A stretch of DNA of 64,000 nucleotides from Pelagomonas calceolata (lineage: Eukaryota > Sar > Pelagophyceae > Pelagomonadales > Pelagomonadaceae). The stretch spans positions 4,588,001 through 4,652,000 of the forward strand of contig CAKKNE010000003.1 of assembly GCA_918797485.1 (NCBI GenBank). The letters are read 5' to 3'. Below the pieces are notes generated by a model, which saw only the letters and a program-made list of their open reading frames with translations, was not told where the DNA came from and did not search any database. Position numbers and translations under genes: made by a program. This document shows, piece by piece, positions 29,241-39,398 of this stretch; position 1 is the first letter of the stretch; each line of letters starts with the position of its first letter.

Positions 29241-29486
29241 TGTATGTTAATAACCGGTTATTTGCCTATTATTACCCCTCTGAGGATCCCGATCTGAGGT
29301 AAATAACCCGTGCGAACCGGCAATTACCCGGGTTATTCACCCCAGGCGGCGCCAGCCTGAGGGGTGAATAACGGTTCAATAACCCCTCAGGTACGTGGGA
29401 ACCTAGGGCTACCGTGACTAGTACTACTAGGCTCGGCGTAGTTTTTATTTTTTACTTAGTATTATATTCAAGCGGCCGGGATATTT
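29241..29486. repeat. TTAACC/ACCCC palindromic tract
   Basis: Words such as AACCGGTTATT, TTACCCGGGTTATT and GGTGAATAAC repeat in both orientations. A similar tract adjoins the LINE copy at 4190. No coding frame. Confidence 0.5.
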
Positions 29487-30848
29487 TTACGAGTAGACGG
29501 CCGGCGCCGCCGGCGCGCGGCCCGTGCCGCCGCAGAGCGGGCACGCCATCGATTCGGTCCCGAATCGGGCGTCGTCGGCGCACGCGTCCGCCATCAGATC
29601 CCGGAGGATGCCCAGGTAGTGCGAGGGCTTGGAGGCCGGATCCCGGTCCGGGTAGATGGGGCACACGCGCAGGTAGTTGATGAAGGTCGCGCCGTCGCCT
29701 TTGTAGTTGAGCAGCGTCGCGTCGGTGGCGTGGCCCTGAATGATCTCCGCGTGGAGCCGCTTCAGACTTTCGCGGTCCGTGAGCGGGCCCTGGATGACGC
29801 GCAGCGTCCGGCCGACGACGGAACTCTTGGAGGGGAACGAGCACAGCTCGAGCCAGGCCCGGTTGCAGTCGACGATCTGGAACGGCGCCGTCGCCTTGGT
29901 GACGACGCGCGCGGCCGGGTCCGCGTCGAAGGTCGCGTCGCGGAGGCAGCCGGGCACCCTCGTGAGCGGCGTCTCCGTGGATCGCACGATGTCCTCCGAC
30001 AGCGCGTTCACGTCGTACACGAGCTCGAGCGACCTCAAGCGACACCCGCTCTCGGCGAAGCGCGCGCAGAAGAGGCCCCGTATCCCGGCCTCGCCCCGCG
30101 CGCCGTGCCGGCGCGCGTCCGTCGTGCGCGCGCCCCAGTGGCCGTAGACCGCGTCGTTCACGACCGTCGGCGCGGGGGGCAGCACCGAGCACGCGAAGGT
30201 GGGGGCCGCGGCGACGCGGTACGACAAATCGGCGGACCGCCCCACCGACCGGAACAGCACGGACAGCGACGCGACGTCGTCGATGAAGCCGTCGACGCCC
30301 CGCGACAGTTTTCTGTTCCCCTCCACGTCCGCCGGCCGGCAGGCCTGGTGCGGGTTCAGCGGCTGCCTCAGTTCAAAATCCGACGTGAGGAACTTGCCCC
30401 ACTCCTCCCTCTCCAGCACCCCTTCGCCCCTTTTGCGAAACACGCACTGCAGCACGGCCAGGCGCCTCTTGGCGATCTGGCGCGCCCGCCGCTCGGACTC
30501 GTCGCGCTCCACGGCCGCCTCCTCCAGACCCGCGACCTCCCTCCGCAGCTTCTCCAAGGCCTCCTTCTTGCGCGCGCGCGTGTTGCGCGCGTGCTCTCGG
30601 TTTCTTTCCTTCTCGAGCCGCGCGCGCTCCTCGGGCGCGAGCGACACGCCCGGCGGCGCGAGCGGCCGCGCGGGCCGCCGCGCCGCGTGCTTTTTCTTCT
30701 TCGCCGGCGGCGGTCGCGAGTATTCATCACAATTTGGCGCCGCTGGCTCTAGACCGACGCCGTCGAGGGCGTCCATCCAGCCCAAGTCGCTGTCGTTTAG
30801 TTCCGCACAAGCGTCGAGGCCGGCCCCGGCGTCGTCGCGTGTGGTCAT
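29487..30848 (-). CDS. bZIP-PAS transcription factor, aureochrome-like without the photoactive Cys
   Basis: 453 aa, single exon. A basic-zipper region lies at about residues 70-125 (KERNREHARNTRARKK, DNA-contacting NxxxAxxxRxRKK, then heptad leucines). The middle (~170-300) contains LSVLFRSV and CRLRSLELVYDVNAL, similar to the conserved region of stramenopile bZIP-PAS proteins. The C-terminal PAS domain (~315-420) has FQIVDCNRAWLELCSF, GRTLRVIQGPLTD and NYKGDGATFINYLRVCPIY. In a true LOV domain the motif is GxNCRFLQ; here the adduct-forming Cys is Leu, so FMN photochemistry of the usual kind is not expected. The end has CPLCGGTG, a possible zinc knuckle. Confidence 0.85.
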   Translation of the reverse strand: MTTRDDAGAGLDACAELNDSDLGWMDALDGVGLEPAAPNCDEYSRPPPAKKKKHAARRPARPLAPPGVSLAPEERARLEKERNREHARNTRARKKEALEKLRREVAGLEEAAVERDESERRARQIAKRRLAVLQCVFRKRGEGVLEREEWGKFLTSDFELRQPLNPHQACRPADVEGNRKLSRGVDGFIDDVASLSVLFRSVGRSADLSYRVAAAPTFACSVLPPAPTVVNDAVYGHWGARTTDARRHGARGEAGIRGLFCARFAESGCRLRSLELVYDVNALSEDIVRSTETPLTRVPGCLRDATFDADPAARVVTKATAPFQIVDCNRAWLELCSFPSKSSVVGRTLRVIQGPLTDRESLKRLHAEIIQGHATDATLLNYKGDGATFINYLRVCPIYPDRDPASKPSHYLGILRDLMADACADDARFGTESMACPLCGGTGRAPAAPAVYS

Positions 30849-31452
30849 GCAGGACGCGTCGCGCGAAGGGCGTGTTTTTGTTCTCTCTCGTGCCTGCTGT
30901 CTTCCTTGGTGGGTCGTAACTAGGTAGGGCGTAGGGATTCCTGCCCGTATTGCTTGTGTACGGGTACTGCCTTTGGGTAGACGAGGTGAGGGGGGTTCCG
31001 GGCGTAACGCCTAAAGGCATCCCTAACGAGTATTCACCAGTTATCAATGTTTACCAAGTTTTCGCTACCGTACTGACTGCCAGTCACGGTGCCTGGCCCG
31101 CCCGGGGCCCGGCCGGTGTCGCGGTCGGCGTGCGTCCCGACTCCGGAGCGAGGTTTGGGATTTAACGGGAATGTCCGCGACTGAGATGATATGATACCTG
31201 CAATCGTCCGACCGCCCAACTTTGCTTTGGCTTCACTATTCTACTTAGCTTCAATTATGCCTTGAATACCCGGATAGAGTAGGTCCAGTGAATACCTACG
31301 GTACCGTACCTCTAATCCTCCCCCTGCCCGGGGCTGGGGTACCATCTTGTACCACGGTACCGTAGGTACCGTGGTACCTACGGTACCTACGGTACGATGG
31401 TACGGTAATGCCTGGACGAGGTAGATTGACCTTGAGAGGCTCATGAGGCGAG
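30849..31452. repeat. intergenic tract with GGTACC/CCTACGG repeats
   Basis: At 31296-31412 a tandem, partly palindromic array of GGTACC and CCTACGG words. Similar arrays lie at 33262-33298, 37572-37602, 39232-39270, 42940-42985, 45398-45436, 55888-55915 and 56308-56372. No coding frame. Confidence 0.6.
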
Positions 31453-31806
31453 ATGTCCCACCGCACGCACCGATTCGACGCCTGGCACCTGCTCGCGGAG
31501 CCCACGTTCGGGGCTATTTTGGCTCCCGCGGAGGGCGAGGCGCTGGCCGAGCTGGCGCGGCGCGAAGAGACGGCGCGGGACGAGCTGCGGCGCGCGCGCG
31601 ACGCCGAAGCGCCGACGCCGGTCGGCGTCGCGCCGCGCGCGGACGCGGACGACGACGCGGCGACCGAGGGCCGGAGCGCGGACGGTGACGACGACGACGA
31701 CGAAGGCGCGTCGCGCGCCGTCGACGACGACGCGTCGGCTGACGATGAAGGTGACGACGACGAAGAATACGAGGATGAGCTCGGGTTGTCGTCAGACGGA
31801 GACTAG
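31453..31806 (+). CDS. small acidic protein
   Basis: 117 aa. The N-terminus SHRTHRFDAWHLLAEPTFG looks ordered; a short Arg/Glu helix follows (about 30-47), and the C-terminal 55 residues are almost all Asp, Glu, Ala and Gly. Acidic tails of this kind occur in chromatin and ribosome-assembly factors, but there is no specific motif. The frame and codon use support a real gene; function unknown. Confidence 0.5.
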   Translation: MSHRTHRFDAWHLLAEPTFGAILAPAEGEALAELARREETARDELRRARDAEAPTPVGVAPRADADDDAATEGRSADGDDDDDEGASRAVDDDASADDEGDDDEEYEDELGLSSDGD

Positions 31807-32630
31807 CGCGTGCGTCGCGACTTGATAATTTCTTCGTTGCGCCACGCTCCGTGCGCGTTAGCTCGCGGCTCTCCTCAACTCAGGTCAGCCCTTTCTTGGT
31901 GGCGCGTGTTATTTCTGGCTGGCGGCCCGCGCCGCCGCCGGTTGCCAGAGCGGTAATTTAAGGCCCGGGCCCCGATTTGACTATCCTGGCAGGCATACTA
32001 GTAGTGGAAGTACTCATGACTTACCTCAGTGAGAATCCCCGCCCATAGACCCCACCCACCCTGCGTTACTCAGTAAGAAATCCCGTCTATAGCGACGTCT
32101 ATAGCGGGGGCGCGGCGGGGCGAAGGCTGTCAGTGCTAAGCGGCGTGATGTGGAGCTCCGAGTCTGCCTCCTTGTCTGGGAGTGGTTGCCAGTAGAGGTT
32201 CGCGGATACACTGGCAAGTAGCAGCTAGTCACGGTATCATGATCACGATGCTTGAGCAATGGCCCACATGGCGCTGGCAGTGGGTCCCCTCATTTGAAGA
32301 TCGGGTTCCCGCCCTTCACGCCTTAAGTTGGCCGGGAGTCCGGGGAATTTGGATAAGGAGCCCCAGAGAGGTACTTTGAGCGCCCCGAGACCGGGCTGGG
32401 CGAGACTCGAGAGCGAGAGGGGTATTTTCGCGGCGGGACGCGGCTGCAAACTCCATTTCGGCCCTTAATCTCCCGATCCCTTATGCTACGTATGTATGCG
32501 TTGTGGGGCGTCTGGTTCAAGTTTCCCCCGGGCCTGTATACTACTACGAGTGTCCGCGTCCCAGTCGGAGGCCTGTCTAGGAGGTCCGGCTCGGTTTACC
32601 CTCGGACGGCGGAGAATCGACTAATAGTAT
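31807..32630. other. gene-free stretch
   Basis: Mixed composition with CTAGTAGT words; no convincing coding frame, RNA gene or repeat boundary seen. Confidence 0.35.
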
Positions 32631-33125
32631 TCAGTCTCCATCGTTAGGCACGACGCCAGCCGCCCAAGGGTGCGCGGCCCAGGGCTTGTCTGGACCAGTT
32701 CGGGCGGGCGGCCGTCGTCGCGGCGGCAGGCTCGCAGCGACCGCCCGGTGCAGGCGGCGCGCCGGCGCGGCGTCCTCGTCGGGCGCGGCGGCGGCGGCGT
32801 TTGCGGGCGCGGCGGCCGGGCGCATCGCGGTACTAGTGCCGACGACGAGGACTGTAAGCGCGGATCGTCTCAGGCCAGCTGTGCCGAGGCACCAGGCTCC
32901 GCGTAGTTCCGTCTTGCCGTGTACGAGCCGGAACGCGCCCGGCGCAAGGTCGAAGGCCGCCGCCACGCGCGCGCGCAGCAGGTCGCAGGACGCCGTCGGC
33001 CGGACCCACATCTCCACGGACTTGGTGTCCGACGCCACGGTGACGCGGAGCCGCGGTTTTTCGCGCGCCGGCGCGGCGTCCTCGTCGGGCGTGTCCAGTC
33101 CGGCGTCCGTCGCCTCCGTAGACAT
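32631..33125 (-). CDS. ubiquitin-like domain protein
   Basis: 164 aa. Residues ~24-95 read as a beta-grasp domain: PRLRVTVASDTKSVEMWVRP, then a helix LLRARVAAAFDLAPGAF and FRLVHGKTELRG, then LRRSALTVLVVG, in the order of ubiquitin (FRLxxxGKxLxD...STLxLVL). There is no C-terminal Gly-Gly at the end of the domain, so conjugation is unlikely; a Pro/Arg-rich tail follows. PDEDAAPAR occurs on both sides of the domain. The partner is unknown. Confidence 0.5.
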   Translation of the reverse strand: MSTEATDAGLDTPDEDAAPAREKPRLRVTVASDTKSVEMWVRPTASCDLLRARVAAAFDLAPGAFRLVHGKTELRGAWCLGTAGLRRSALTVLVVGTSTAMRPAAAPANAAAAAPDEDAAPARRLHRAVAASLPPRRRPPARTGPDKPWAAHPWAAGVVPNDGD

Positions 33126-33375
33126 GCGCGCACCTTTGCGCCGCTTGTCCCGATCGTGCCGTGCTGCCCAGGTTTTGTCCCCAATGATCGGGGCTGCCTT
33201 TCCTCACTCACCTGCGAATCACTCGGATGGGCTGTCTAGCCCATCATATTTACGTAAAACACGGTACCTACGGTACCTACTGCGGTACCGTAGGTAGGGG
33301 TATAAAAAATATAAGATATTGGCGCCATTTTGCGGTCGTGATCCACAAAGCCTTGCTCACACGCCGAAAGGCGCG

Positions 33376-36300
33376 ATGGCCAGCTACCTCGGGTCGCTCA
33401 TCTCCGGCGGCGGCGACGCGCCCGCCGCCGCGCCGGAGCCGGCCGTCGGGCCCGGGCTCCCGCGCGCCGAGGCGCTTTCGTTAATAGACGTCGACGACGA
33501 GGGCGCGTTCGCCGTCAACGAGGAGAGCGCCCAGATCCTCGCCGGCATCGAGGGCAAGCTCTGCGTGGTCTGCGTCGCCGGCCTGTACCGCACGGGCAAG
33601 TCCACGATCGCGAACCTGCTCGCGGACGCGCACGGCAAACGCGGGAACTTCACGATCGGCCACGGGGTGCGGCGGTGCACGCGCGGCATCTGGCTGTGGG
33701 GCGCGCCCGTCCGGACCACGCTCGCGACGGGCGAGCCGTGCACGATCGTGCTGCTGGACGTGGAGGGCCTCGGCGGGCTCGAGGCGGACGGCCACTACGA
33801 CACGCGGCTCTTCGCCCTGGCCGCGCTGCTCTGCTCGACGCTCGTCTACAATTCCCTGGGGGCGGTCGACGAGCACGCCATCTCCAACCTGGCGTTCGTG
33901 GCGAACCTGACGCAGCACGTCCGGATCACCGAGGACGACCACCCAGGCGAGGGGGACTTCGAGCGGCACTTCCCCGCGTTCGTGTGGGTCGTGCGCGACT
34001 TCGCGCTCGACCTCGAGGACGAGCGCGGCGACGCCATCGACGCGAACGAGTACCTCGAGAACGCGCTGCGGGAGCAGGTGGGCTTCGACGCCGCGACGGC
34101 GGAGCGGAACCGCGTCCGCCACATGCTCAAGGCCTTCTTCAGCGAGCGGCGGTGCTTCTGTCTGGAGCGGCCCGTGCTGGACGAGGACCGCCTGCAGAAT
34201 TTACAGGCGGTGCCCGTGGACGAACTGCGGCCCGCGTTCCTGCGGAGCTTCGCGGAGCTGCGCGAGCACGTTCGCGCCATGTCCGCCGTCAAGCGGGTCC
34301 GAGGAAGGGCCGTGTCCGGAAGGACCTTCGTGGAGCTGTGCAGGCGGTACGTGGACACGCTGCAGTCGGGCGGCGTGCCCACGGTCGCGACGGCCTGGGA
34401 GGAGGTCATGGCGCGCGAGTGCGCGCGGGCCCGGGCCGAGGCTTTAGAGACGTACGAGGCCGCCTTCGCCACGCACGAGGACGTGGAGGACGACGAGACC
34501 TTGCTCAAGACGCACCGGGACGCTGCGAAGCGCGCGCTCGGGGCGTTCCGGGCCCAGGCCGGCGGCGCGACGTTCGAGAGCAGCCTGGGCGAGCTCGAGG
34601 CGGAGTGTCTGCAAAGGCTAGAAACGAGGCGCGCGGCGAACTTCGACCAGTCCGCCAAGGCGTGCGACGCGCTCTGCGCGCGGCTGCACGACGCGGAAAT
34701 TGCGCCGAAGCTCGGGAGCGCGGGCGACCGCTACGCGGACGCCGCCGCTCTGGCGTTCGACGCGCGCCGCGTCGCGGCGATGTACGAGAAGGGCGCGCGG
34801 GGCCCGGCCCGGCCCGGGCGGCTCGCGGCCTACTTCTCGGGGCGGATCCTGGACGCGTACCGCGTCCTGTTCGACGCGAACGAAGACGCGCACCACAAGG
34901 CGCTGGACGCGGCGGAGGCTCAGGCGCGCGGGGCCGCGCAGAGTCTCGCGCGGTGCGAGGAGCACAAGAAGGCGGCCCTGGAGCAGCTCGAGGTGCTGCG
35001 GGCCGAGGTCGTCGCCGTCTCCGGGGAGAAGATGCGCGTCGAGGCGCAGCACAAGGCGGCGCTCGACCGGGCGCGCACCCTGGAGGGCGAGGGCGACGCG
35101 TTGCGGCGGCGCGCCGACGAGGCCCACCAGGACCTCGAGGACGCGCGCGAGCGTCTGGAGTCGGAGCAGACGTGGCAGGCGCAGCTCCACGCCCGGCTGG
35201 AGGCCGCGGAGGTCGAGAAGGGGGAGACGTCGTCCAGGTTGGCGGAGCTCGGGGCCGCGCTGGACGAGCGCCGGCGCGACGAGGCGGCGGCGCGCGCGGA
35301 ACTGGGGGAGAAGCGCGAACGGGAGGAGGCGCTCAAGGCCGAGCTCGCCGACGCGGCGCGCGCGGCCGCGGCCGTCGCGGCGCAACTGCGCGACGCCGAG
35401 GCGCGCCTCGCCCAGGCGGAGCGCGCCGGGACTTCCGCGAAAGCGGAGCGGGACGAGCGGACCGCGGCGCTCGCCGCCGAACGCGAGCAAGCGGCCGCGA
35501 CCCGCGAGGCGCTGGCGGCGCTCGAACGCAACGTCGAGGCGCTCCACGAGGAGCTGGCGGCGGCGCACCGGTCCCGGGGCGCCGCCGAGGAGGCACTGGA
35601 CGAGGCGCGAAACGCCGGCGACGCGTCGCGCGAGGCGGCCGAGGAGCGCCTCGCGCGGGGCGCCGCCAAGGAAGAAGAGCTGGAGGCGGCGCTCCGGGGC
35701 GTTTCGACGGAGAAGGCGGCCCTCGAGGCCGAGAGGGCGGATCTACAGAAAGCGCTGGCGGACGCGCGCGACGAGGCGCTGAGCGTGGAGCGGGCCCGGA
35801 AGCGCGCGGACGGCGAGCGGGCGGAGCTGGTTCGCAAGGCCGCGCAGCGGACCGAATACCTGCAACAGCAGCTCGACGCGCACCGGAGCGGCAAGGCCGC
35901 GGCGGAGGGCGCGCTCGCGCGGGAGAAGACCCAGACGGATTCCACGACGCGCGAGCTCGACGCGCTCCGGGCCGTCAACGCCGAGCGGGCCTCGACCGCG
36001 GAGGCCCGCATCCATCTCCTGGAGAAGCAGCTCGAGCAGGCCAAACAGGCGTGCCGCGAGGCCGAGCGGCGGGCCGCGTCCCTCAAGTCGAGCCTCGAGT
36101 CCAGCGCGTCCGAGCTGAACGCCGTGGCGGCGCAGCGCGCGGTTCTTTTGGATGAAAAGGAGAAGATGCAGGCCCTCTGGGAGAAGTCGCTGACCGACCA
36201 CTTTCATTCGTTGCACGAGGCCCAGGCGACGCTGGGTGACGTGTCGCAGAAGGCGGACGCGCGGCACGAGGCGACGGCCTCGCGCGTCGCCGCGCTCGAG

Positions 36301-36699
36301 AGCCAGCTCGACGACTACCGGCGCATCGTGGACAAGGTCCAGACCCGCCGCGAGGGGCTGCTGCGGAAGCGGACGCGGTCGCGGCTCGTGAAGCAGACCT
36401 GGCACGTCAAGTGCTTCCGCCTGGTCGGCGGCGCGCTGCTCCACGGCGACCGGGACGGCGCGGGCGAGAAGGCGTTGGCGCTGGACGCGCGCGCGACTGC
36501 GGAGGCCATCAAGGCCGACGTGCGCAACGCGTTCCGCGTCCGCAATTCCAACGGGGACGAGCTCCAGCTGGCCGCGATCGACCGCGTGGACATGGACGAG
36601 TGGCTCGCCGCCGTCGCGGAGACGGTCGCCGACCTGCGCGCGGCCGAGGACCGCGTCGCCGACCAGGCCGAGCGCTTCAAGCAGGAGTCGGAGAACTAG
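33376..36699 (+). CDS. GBP-like large GTPase with long coiled coil and C-terminal PH domain
   Basis: 1107 aa, single exon. The N-terminal GTPase is of the guanylate-binding-protein type: GLYRTGKST (P-loop), DVEGLGG (G3), then SLGAVDEHAISNLAFV and FVWVVRDF (RD motif in place of NKxD). Residues ~250-480 are the helical GBP C-domain. A coiled coil rich in Glu, Ala, Arg and Leu spans roughly 490-975. The last ~110 residues form a PH-like domain (GLLRKRTRSRLVKQTWHVKC, FRLVGGALLHGD, VDMDEWLAAV with the closing Trp). GBPs are dynamin-superfamily proteins that oligomerise on membranes; here a PH domain could replace the lipid anchor. Start at 33376 rather than 33319, since the added residues are not family-like. 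Confidence 0.88.
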   Translation: MASYLGSLISGGGDAPAAAPEPAVGPGLPRAEALSLIDVDDEGAFAVNEESAQILAGIEGKLCVVCVAGLYRTGKSTIANLLADAHGKRGNFTIGHGVRRCTRGIWLWGAPVRTTLATGEPCTIVLLDVEGLGGLEADGHYDTRLFALAALLCSTLVYNSLGAVDEHAISNLAFVANLTQHVRITEDDHPGEGDFERHFPAFVWVVRDFALDLEDERGDAIDANEYLENALREQVGFDAATAERNRVRHMLKAFFSERRCFCLERPVLDEDRLQNLQAVPVDELRPAFLRSFAELREHVRAMSAVKRVRGRAVSGRTFVELCRRYVDTLQSGGVPTVATAWEEVMARECARARAEALETYEAAFATHEDVEDDETLLKTHRDAAKRALGAFRAQAGGATFESSLGELEAECLQRLETRRAANFDQSAKACDALCARLHDAEIAPKLGSAGDRYADAAALAFDARRVAAMYEKGARGPARPGRLAAYFSGRILDAYRVLFDANEDAHHKALDAAEAQARGAAQSLARCEEHKKAALEQLEVLRAEVVAVSGEKMRVEAQHKAALDRARTLEGEGDALRRRADEAHQDLEDARERLESEQTWQAQLHARLEAAEVEKGETSSRLAELGAALDERRRDEAAARAELGEKREREEALKAELADAARAAAAVAAQLRDAEARLAQAERAGTSAKAERDERTAALAAEREQAAATREALAALERNVEALHEELAAAHRSRGAAEEALDEARNAGDASREAAEERLARGAAKEEELEAALRGVSTEKAALEAERADLQKALADARDEALSVERARKRADGERAELVRKAAQRTEYLQQQLDAHRSGKAAAEGALAREKTQTDSTTRELDALRAVNAERASTAEARIHLLEKQLEQAKQACREAERRAASLKSSLESSASELNAVAAQRAVLLDEKEKMQALWEKSLTDHFHSLHEAQATLGDVSQKADARHEATASRVAALESQLDDYRRIVDKVQTRREGLLRKRTRSRLVKQTWHVKCFRLVGGALLHGDRDGAGEKALALDARATAEAIKADVRNAFRVRNSNGDELQLAAIDRVDMDEWLAAVAETVADLRAAEDRVADQAERFKQESEN

Positions 36700-37914
36700 G
36701 CGGGCCTGTCGTCGTCGCCGGGCCCGGGGGGGGATCTTTTTAAAACCAATCGACATAGCGGCCATCGATTTCAACTGGCTCTGAGACGGACACAGTGGCA
36801 ACATCATGATCGGCATCATGATTTGCAGTGGCCAGCCTACTTCTAGTATTTACTAGTATTTATTTAGGCTAGCTGCGTATGTACGTGTACTCTGCCGTTC
36901 ACGGGCCTAGTACAGCGATAATGCTATGATGCTGTAGTTACCTTTATCTAGAGCTCCTCTCAGGTTCTAGTAGATGAACGTACTTATGGGGTTAGCCTCA
37001 CTTGGGCTTTGTAGGGTCGATTCCCGCTGTTCCCCCCAGTGAAGTGAACTTACTTTAGGTTCACCCCGGTGTTTTTACGGCGCCTACTTAGCGCCGGGCT
37101 TGATCCACTTGGATAAGTAAGAAGATACGGGATATAGGGAAATATCAGCTCCGGGCACATGCCGGCTGATATAGCGTGTTGATAGGCGAGAGTAATGTAG
37201 CCCTAGATCCGGCGATAGGGGGCTATGGCGTTGCAGATATATATCTAGGGGAGTTTTCACCTCACGTTTCAGTGAGAGTTCTTCCTGTTGGCATCTCCGT
37301 GTCATATTGACACCCGAGAGACCTAGCTACCACAGCTGCATTGTGCACTTGCTGCACCCAGCTCATTAGACACCAGCACATACCGAAGCTAATATCGCTG
37401 AACCTAGCTCAGGCTCACCCAGCCTAGGGCTGGGCCAACCTGACTACGAGAGTGTTTCATAGTGAACTGTTGTTACACCGTAGCGTCAAAGACACTCGCT
37501 GTATAGACTCAAATATTAGAGAGTGGGAGATACATATCTAGGGTAGGAAGGACTAGTAGGTTTCTCTCTCTACCGTACCATGGTACCGTACCTACGGTAC
37601 GTCTCGGAATTAATTACTGCGGGAAAATTAATTACGAGGGAATTAAGAGCCAGCGAAAAAACTCCGAAGACTCCGATCCGCAATTCTCTGTTGTTTGGGC
37701 ACTAACAGAGAGCATCCGCGAACCACGCAGGATCACCGCGACCCAGGGCGACCGCGCCTTGGCATGGCAGACCGACGGCGACCGTCACGGCCCAATCTTG
37801 CCCCGACGCGCTAAAGCCTTAGCAAAGGGCAACTCGAGCGCACCATGCATGCGCAGCCGCCTAAACAAAAACGACGGACGCGGACGCACGGCAAGTGATC
37901 CATCTGAGACCTCG
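36700..37914. repeat. intergenic region with a dispersed repeat, minus orientation
   Basis: Bases ~36900-36985 and ~37255-37385 are inverted copies of 56210-56300 and 56000-56125 (shared words: AACTCTCACTGAAACGTGAG, CAACAGGAAGAACTC, TGGTGTCTAATGAGCTG). A GGTACC array lies at 37572-37602. No coding frame is recognised; an open frame from 37759 only extends the sulfotransferase N-terminally. Confidence 0.55.
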
Positions 37915-38955
37915 ATGGCGCCGCGGCCGCCGGGCCACCCTTTGTGGTTCGCGGTCCTCGGCTCTGTCGTCGCGGCCGTCCCGTTGGTCCCGAGCCAGCG
38001 CCCTTTGGCCGAGAACATCACCGAGTACTTCAAGAGCCGGGCCCGTTCGTCTCGCGACCGGCTAGCAACGGAGCGGCGCCCGAAGCCGACGCTCCAAATG
38101 CCCTTCGTCTTCATGCACCAGCGGAAGGCCGGCGGCAGTTCGATGCGGAGCGTGCTCGTGCACGCGGCCCAGCAAAATAACCTCACCTACTGGGTGCCAT
38201 GCTACAACAAAATCGGCTGCGAGAACTATGACCCGCCCGTCGACGGCACGGCGAAGAAGTTTGCCGTGTTTGGCGGCCACATGTACTGGTCGGGCGTCGA
38301 GAAGGCACTCGGCACCGCCCGCGGCAAGCGCCCACACCTGGACAGCAACGTGCCTTTCGAGTGCTACACGAGCTTCCGCGAGCCCCTCGGCCGCGTGGCC
38401 TCGTGCTGGGACTACCGGGGCTTCCGCGCGTTCGCCGGCGATAACATATCGGCCATTACGCCGGCGAAGTTCCGCGAGTACCTCGCGGAAGGCATGAATT
38501 CCTATGACGAGGGCTGCAACAACGAACCGCTACGGTTGCTGTCCGACTCGGGTCGCGCGGAGGAGAAGGTCAACAAGCTGACGTCCGGGACCGGCGGGGA
38601 ACCGTGGTGCGACGCCGACGGCTGGGCCCTCGACGCCGCGGCCACGCTCGAGCGGACGTTGGCGCACCTGACGGAACATTGCGTCGTAGGGGTGCTGGAA
38701 CGCTGCGAGGACACGAAGGCGTCAGTCGAATTCTTCTTTCCATGGCTCGCGGCATCGTTCGACTGCGGCGTGCACCTCAATAAGTACAGCGGCAGCGCCC
38801 ACAGCGACCTGACGAGGTCGGAGGAAGCCGAGATCAAGCATCAGAATCGGCTCGAATACATGGCCTACGACGTCGCTAACCGCCTCCTCGACGCGCAACT
38901 CGAGGTCGTCGCCGCCGCGCGCAGGCCGGCGGGACAGCACAACTTTGTTGCATGA
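37915..38955 (+). CDS. Golgi-type carbohydrate sulfotransferase
   Basis: 346 aa from 37915. A hydrophobic N-terminal segment (LWFAVLGSVVAAVPLV) serves as a signal anchor. The 5'-phosphosulfate loop is FVFMHQRKAGGSSMRSVL, and the 3'-phosphate region is CYTSFREPLGRVASCWDYRG, both typical of membrane sulfotransferases that use PAPS to sulfate polysaccharides. Several Cys fit a lumenal fold. The upstream in-frame ATG at 37759 would add 52 residues before the anchor and seems less likely. The substrate is unknown; sulfated cell-surface polysaccharides are common in such algae. Confidence 0.8.
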   Translation: MAPRPPGHPLWFAVLGSVVAAVPLVPSQRPLAENITEYFKSRARSSRDRLATERRPKPTLQMPFVFMHQRKAGGSSMRSVLVHAAQQNNLTYWVPCYNKIGCENYDPPVDGTAKKFAVFGGHMYWSGVEKALGTARGKRPHLDSNVPFECYTSFREPLGRVASCWDYRGFRAFAGDNISAITPAKFREYLAEGMNSYDEGCNNEPLRLLSDSGRAEEKVNKLTSGTGGEPWCDADGWALDAAATLERTLAHLTEHCVVGVLERCEDTKASVEFFFPWLAASFDCGVHLNKYSGSAHSDLTRSEEAEIKHQNRLEYMAYDVANRLLDAQLEVVAAARRPAGQHNFVA

Positions 38956-39398
38956 GCTACGTCCACGTTACAGTGCAGTGTAGAAGTGCAGTGTATATAT
39001 CTAACTGTGTACTCCAGATACTTGGCCATTACTAGTAGTAATCATCCGGGTTCGAGCTACTAGTAGGGTCCGAGTCCGAGTCACTCTTCTGTGTGGGATG
39101 ATTAGGGCCCGGGTAACCCCGGGCAATTCTTTCTTGTAAGATTTTGACGCATACTCCGTGAGTCCTAATTAAGCTAAATTAACCTGCGAAGAATCCTAAT
39201 ACTGCCAGGAGACTTCAAATATAGGGGGGTAAGGTACCTACGGTAGGTACCGTAGGTACCGTAGGTACCGCAGTAATACCAGTTAGCGAAATCAATTGCA
39301 ATTATTTCCTGGTAAAAGGCGGCAAAAATCGAATATTCCAGTCAGAGACTGATAATGCTCGCCCGGGCAGCCTCGCCAACCGCGGTGGTGGGAATGCG
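38956..39398. repeat. intergenic, with GGTACC array
   Basis: GTCCGAGTCCGAGTC words at ~39065 and a GGTACCTACGG/CCGTAGGTACC array at 39232-39270. No gene. Confidence 0.45.

Noticed and set aside
30368-30730. Arg-rich antisense and alternate frames at the bZIP region
   Set aside because: Explained by the bZIP-PAS coding frame.
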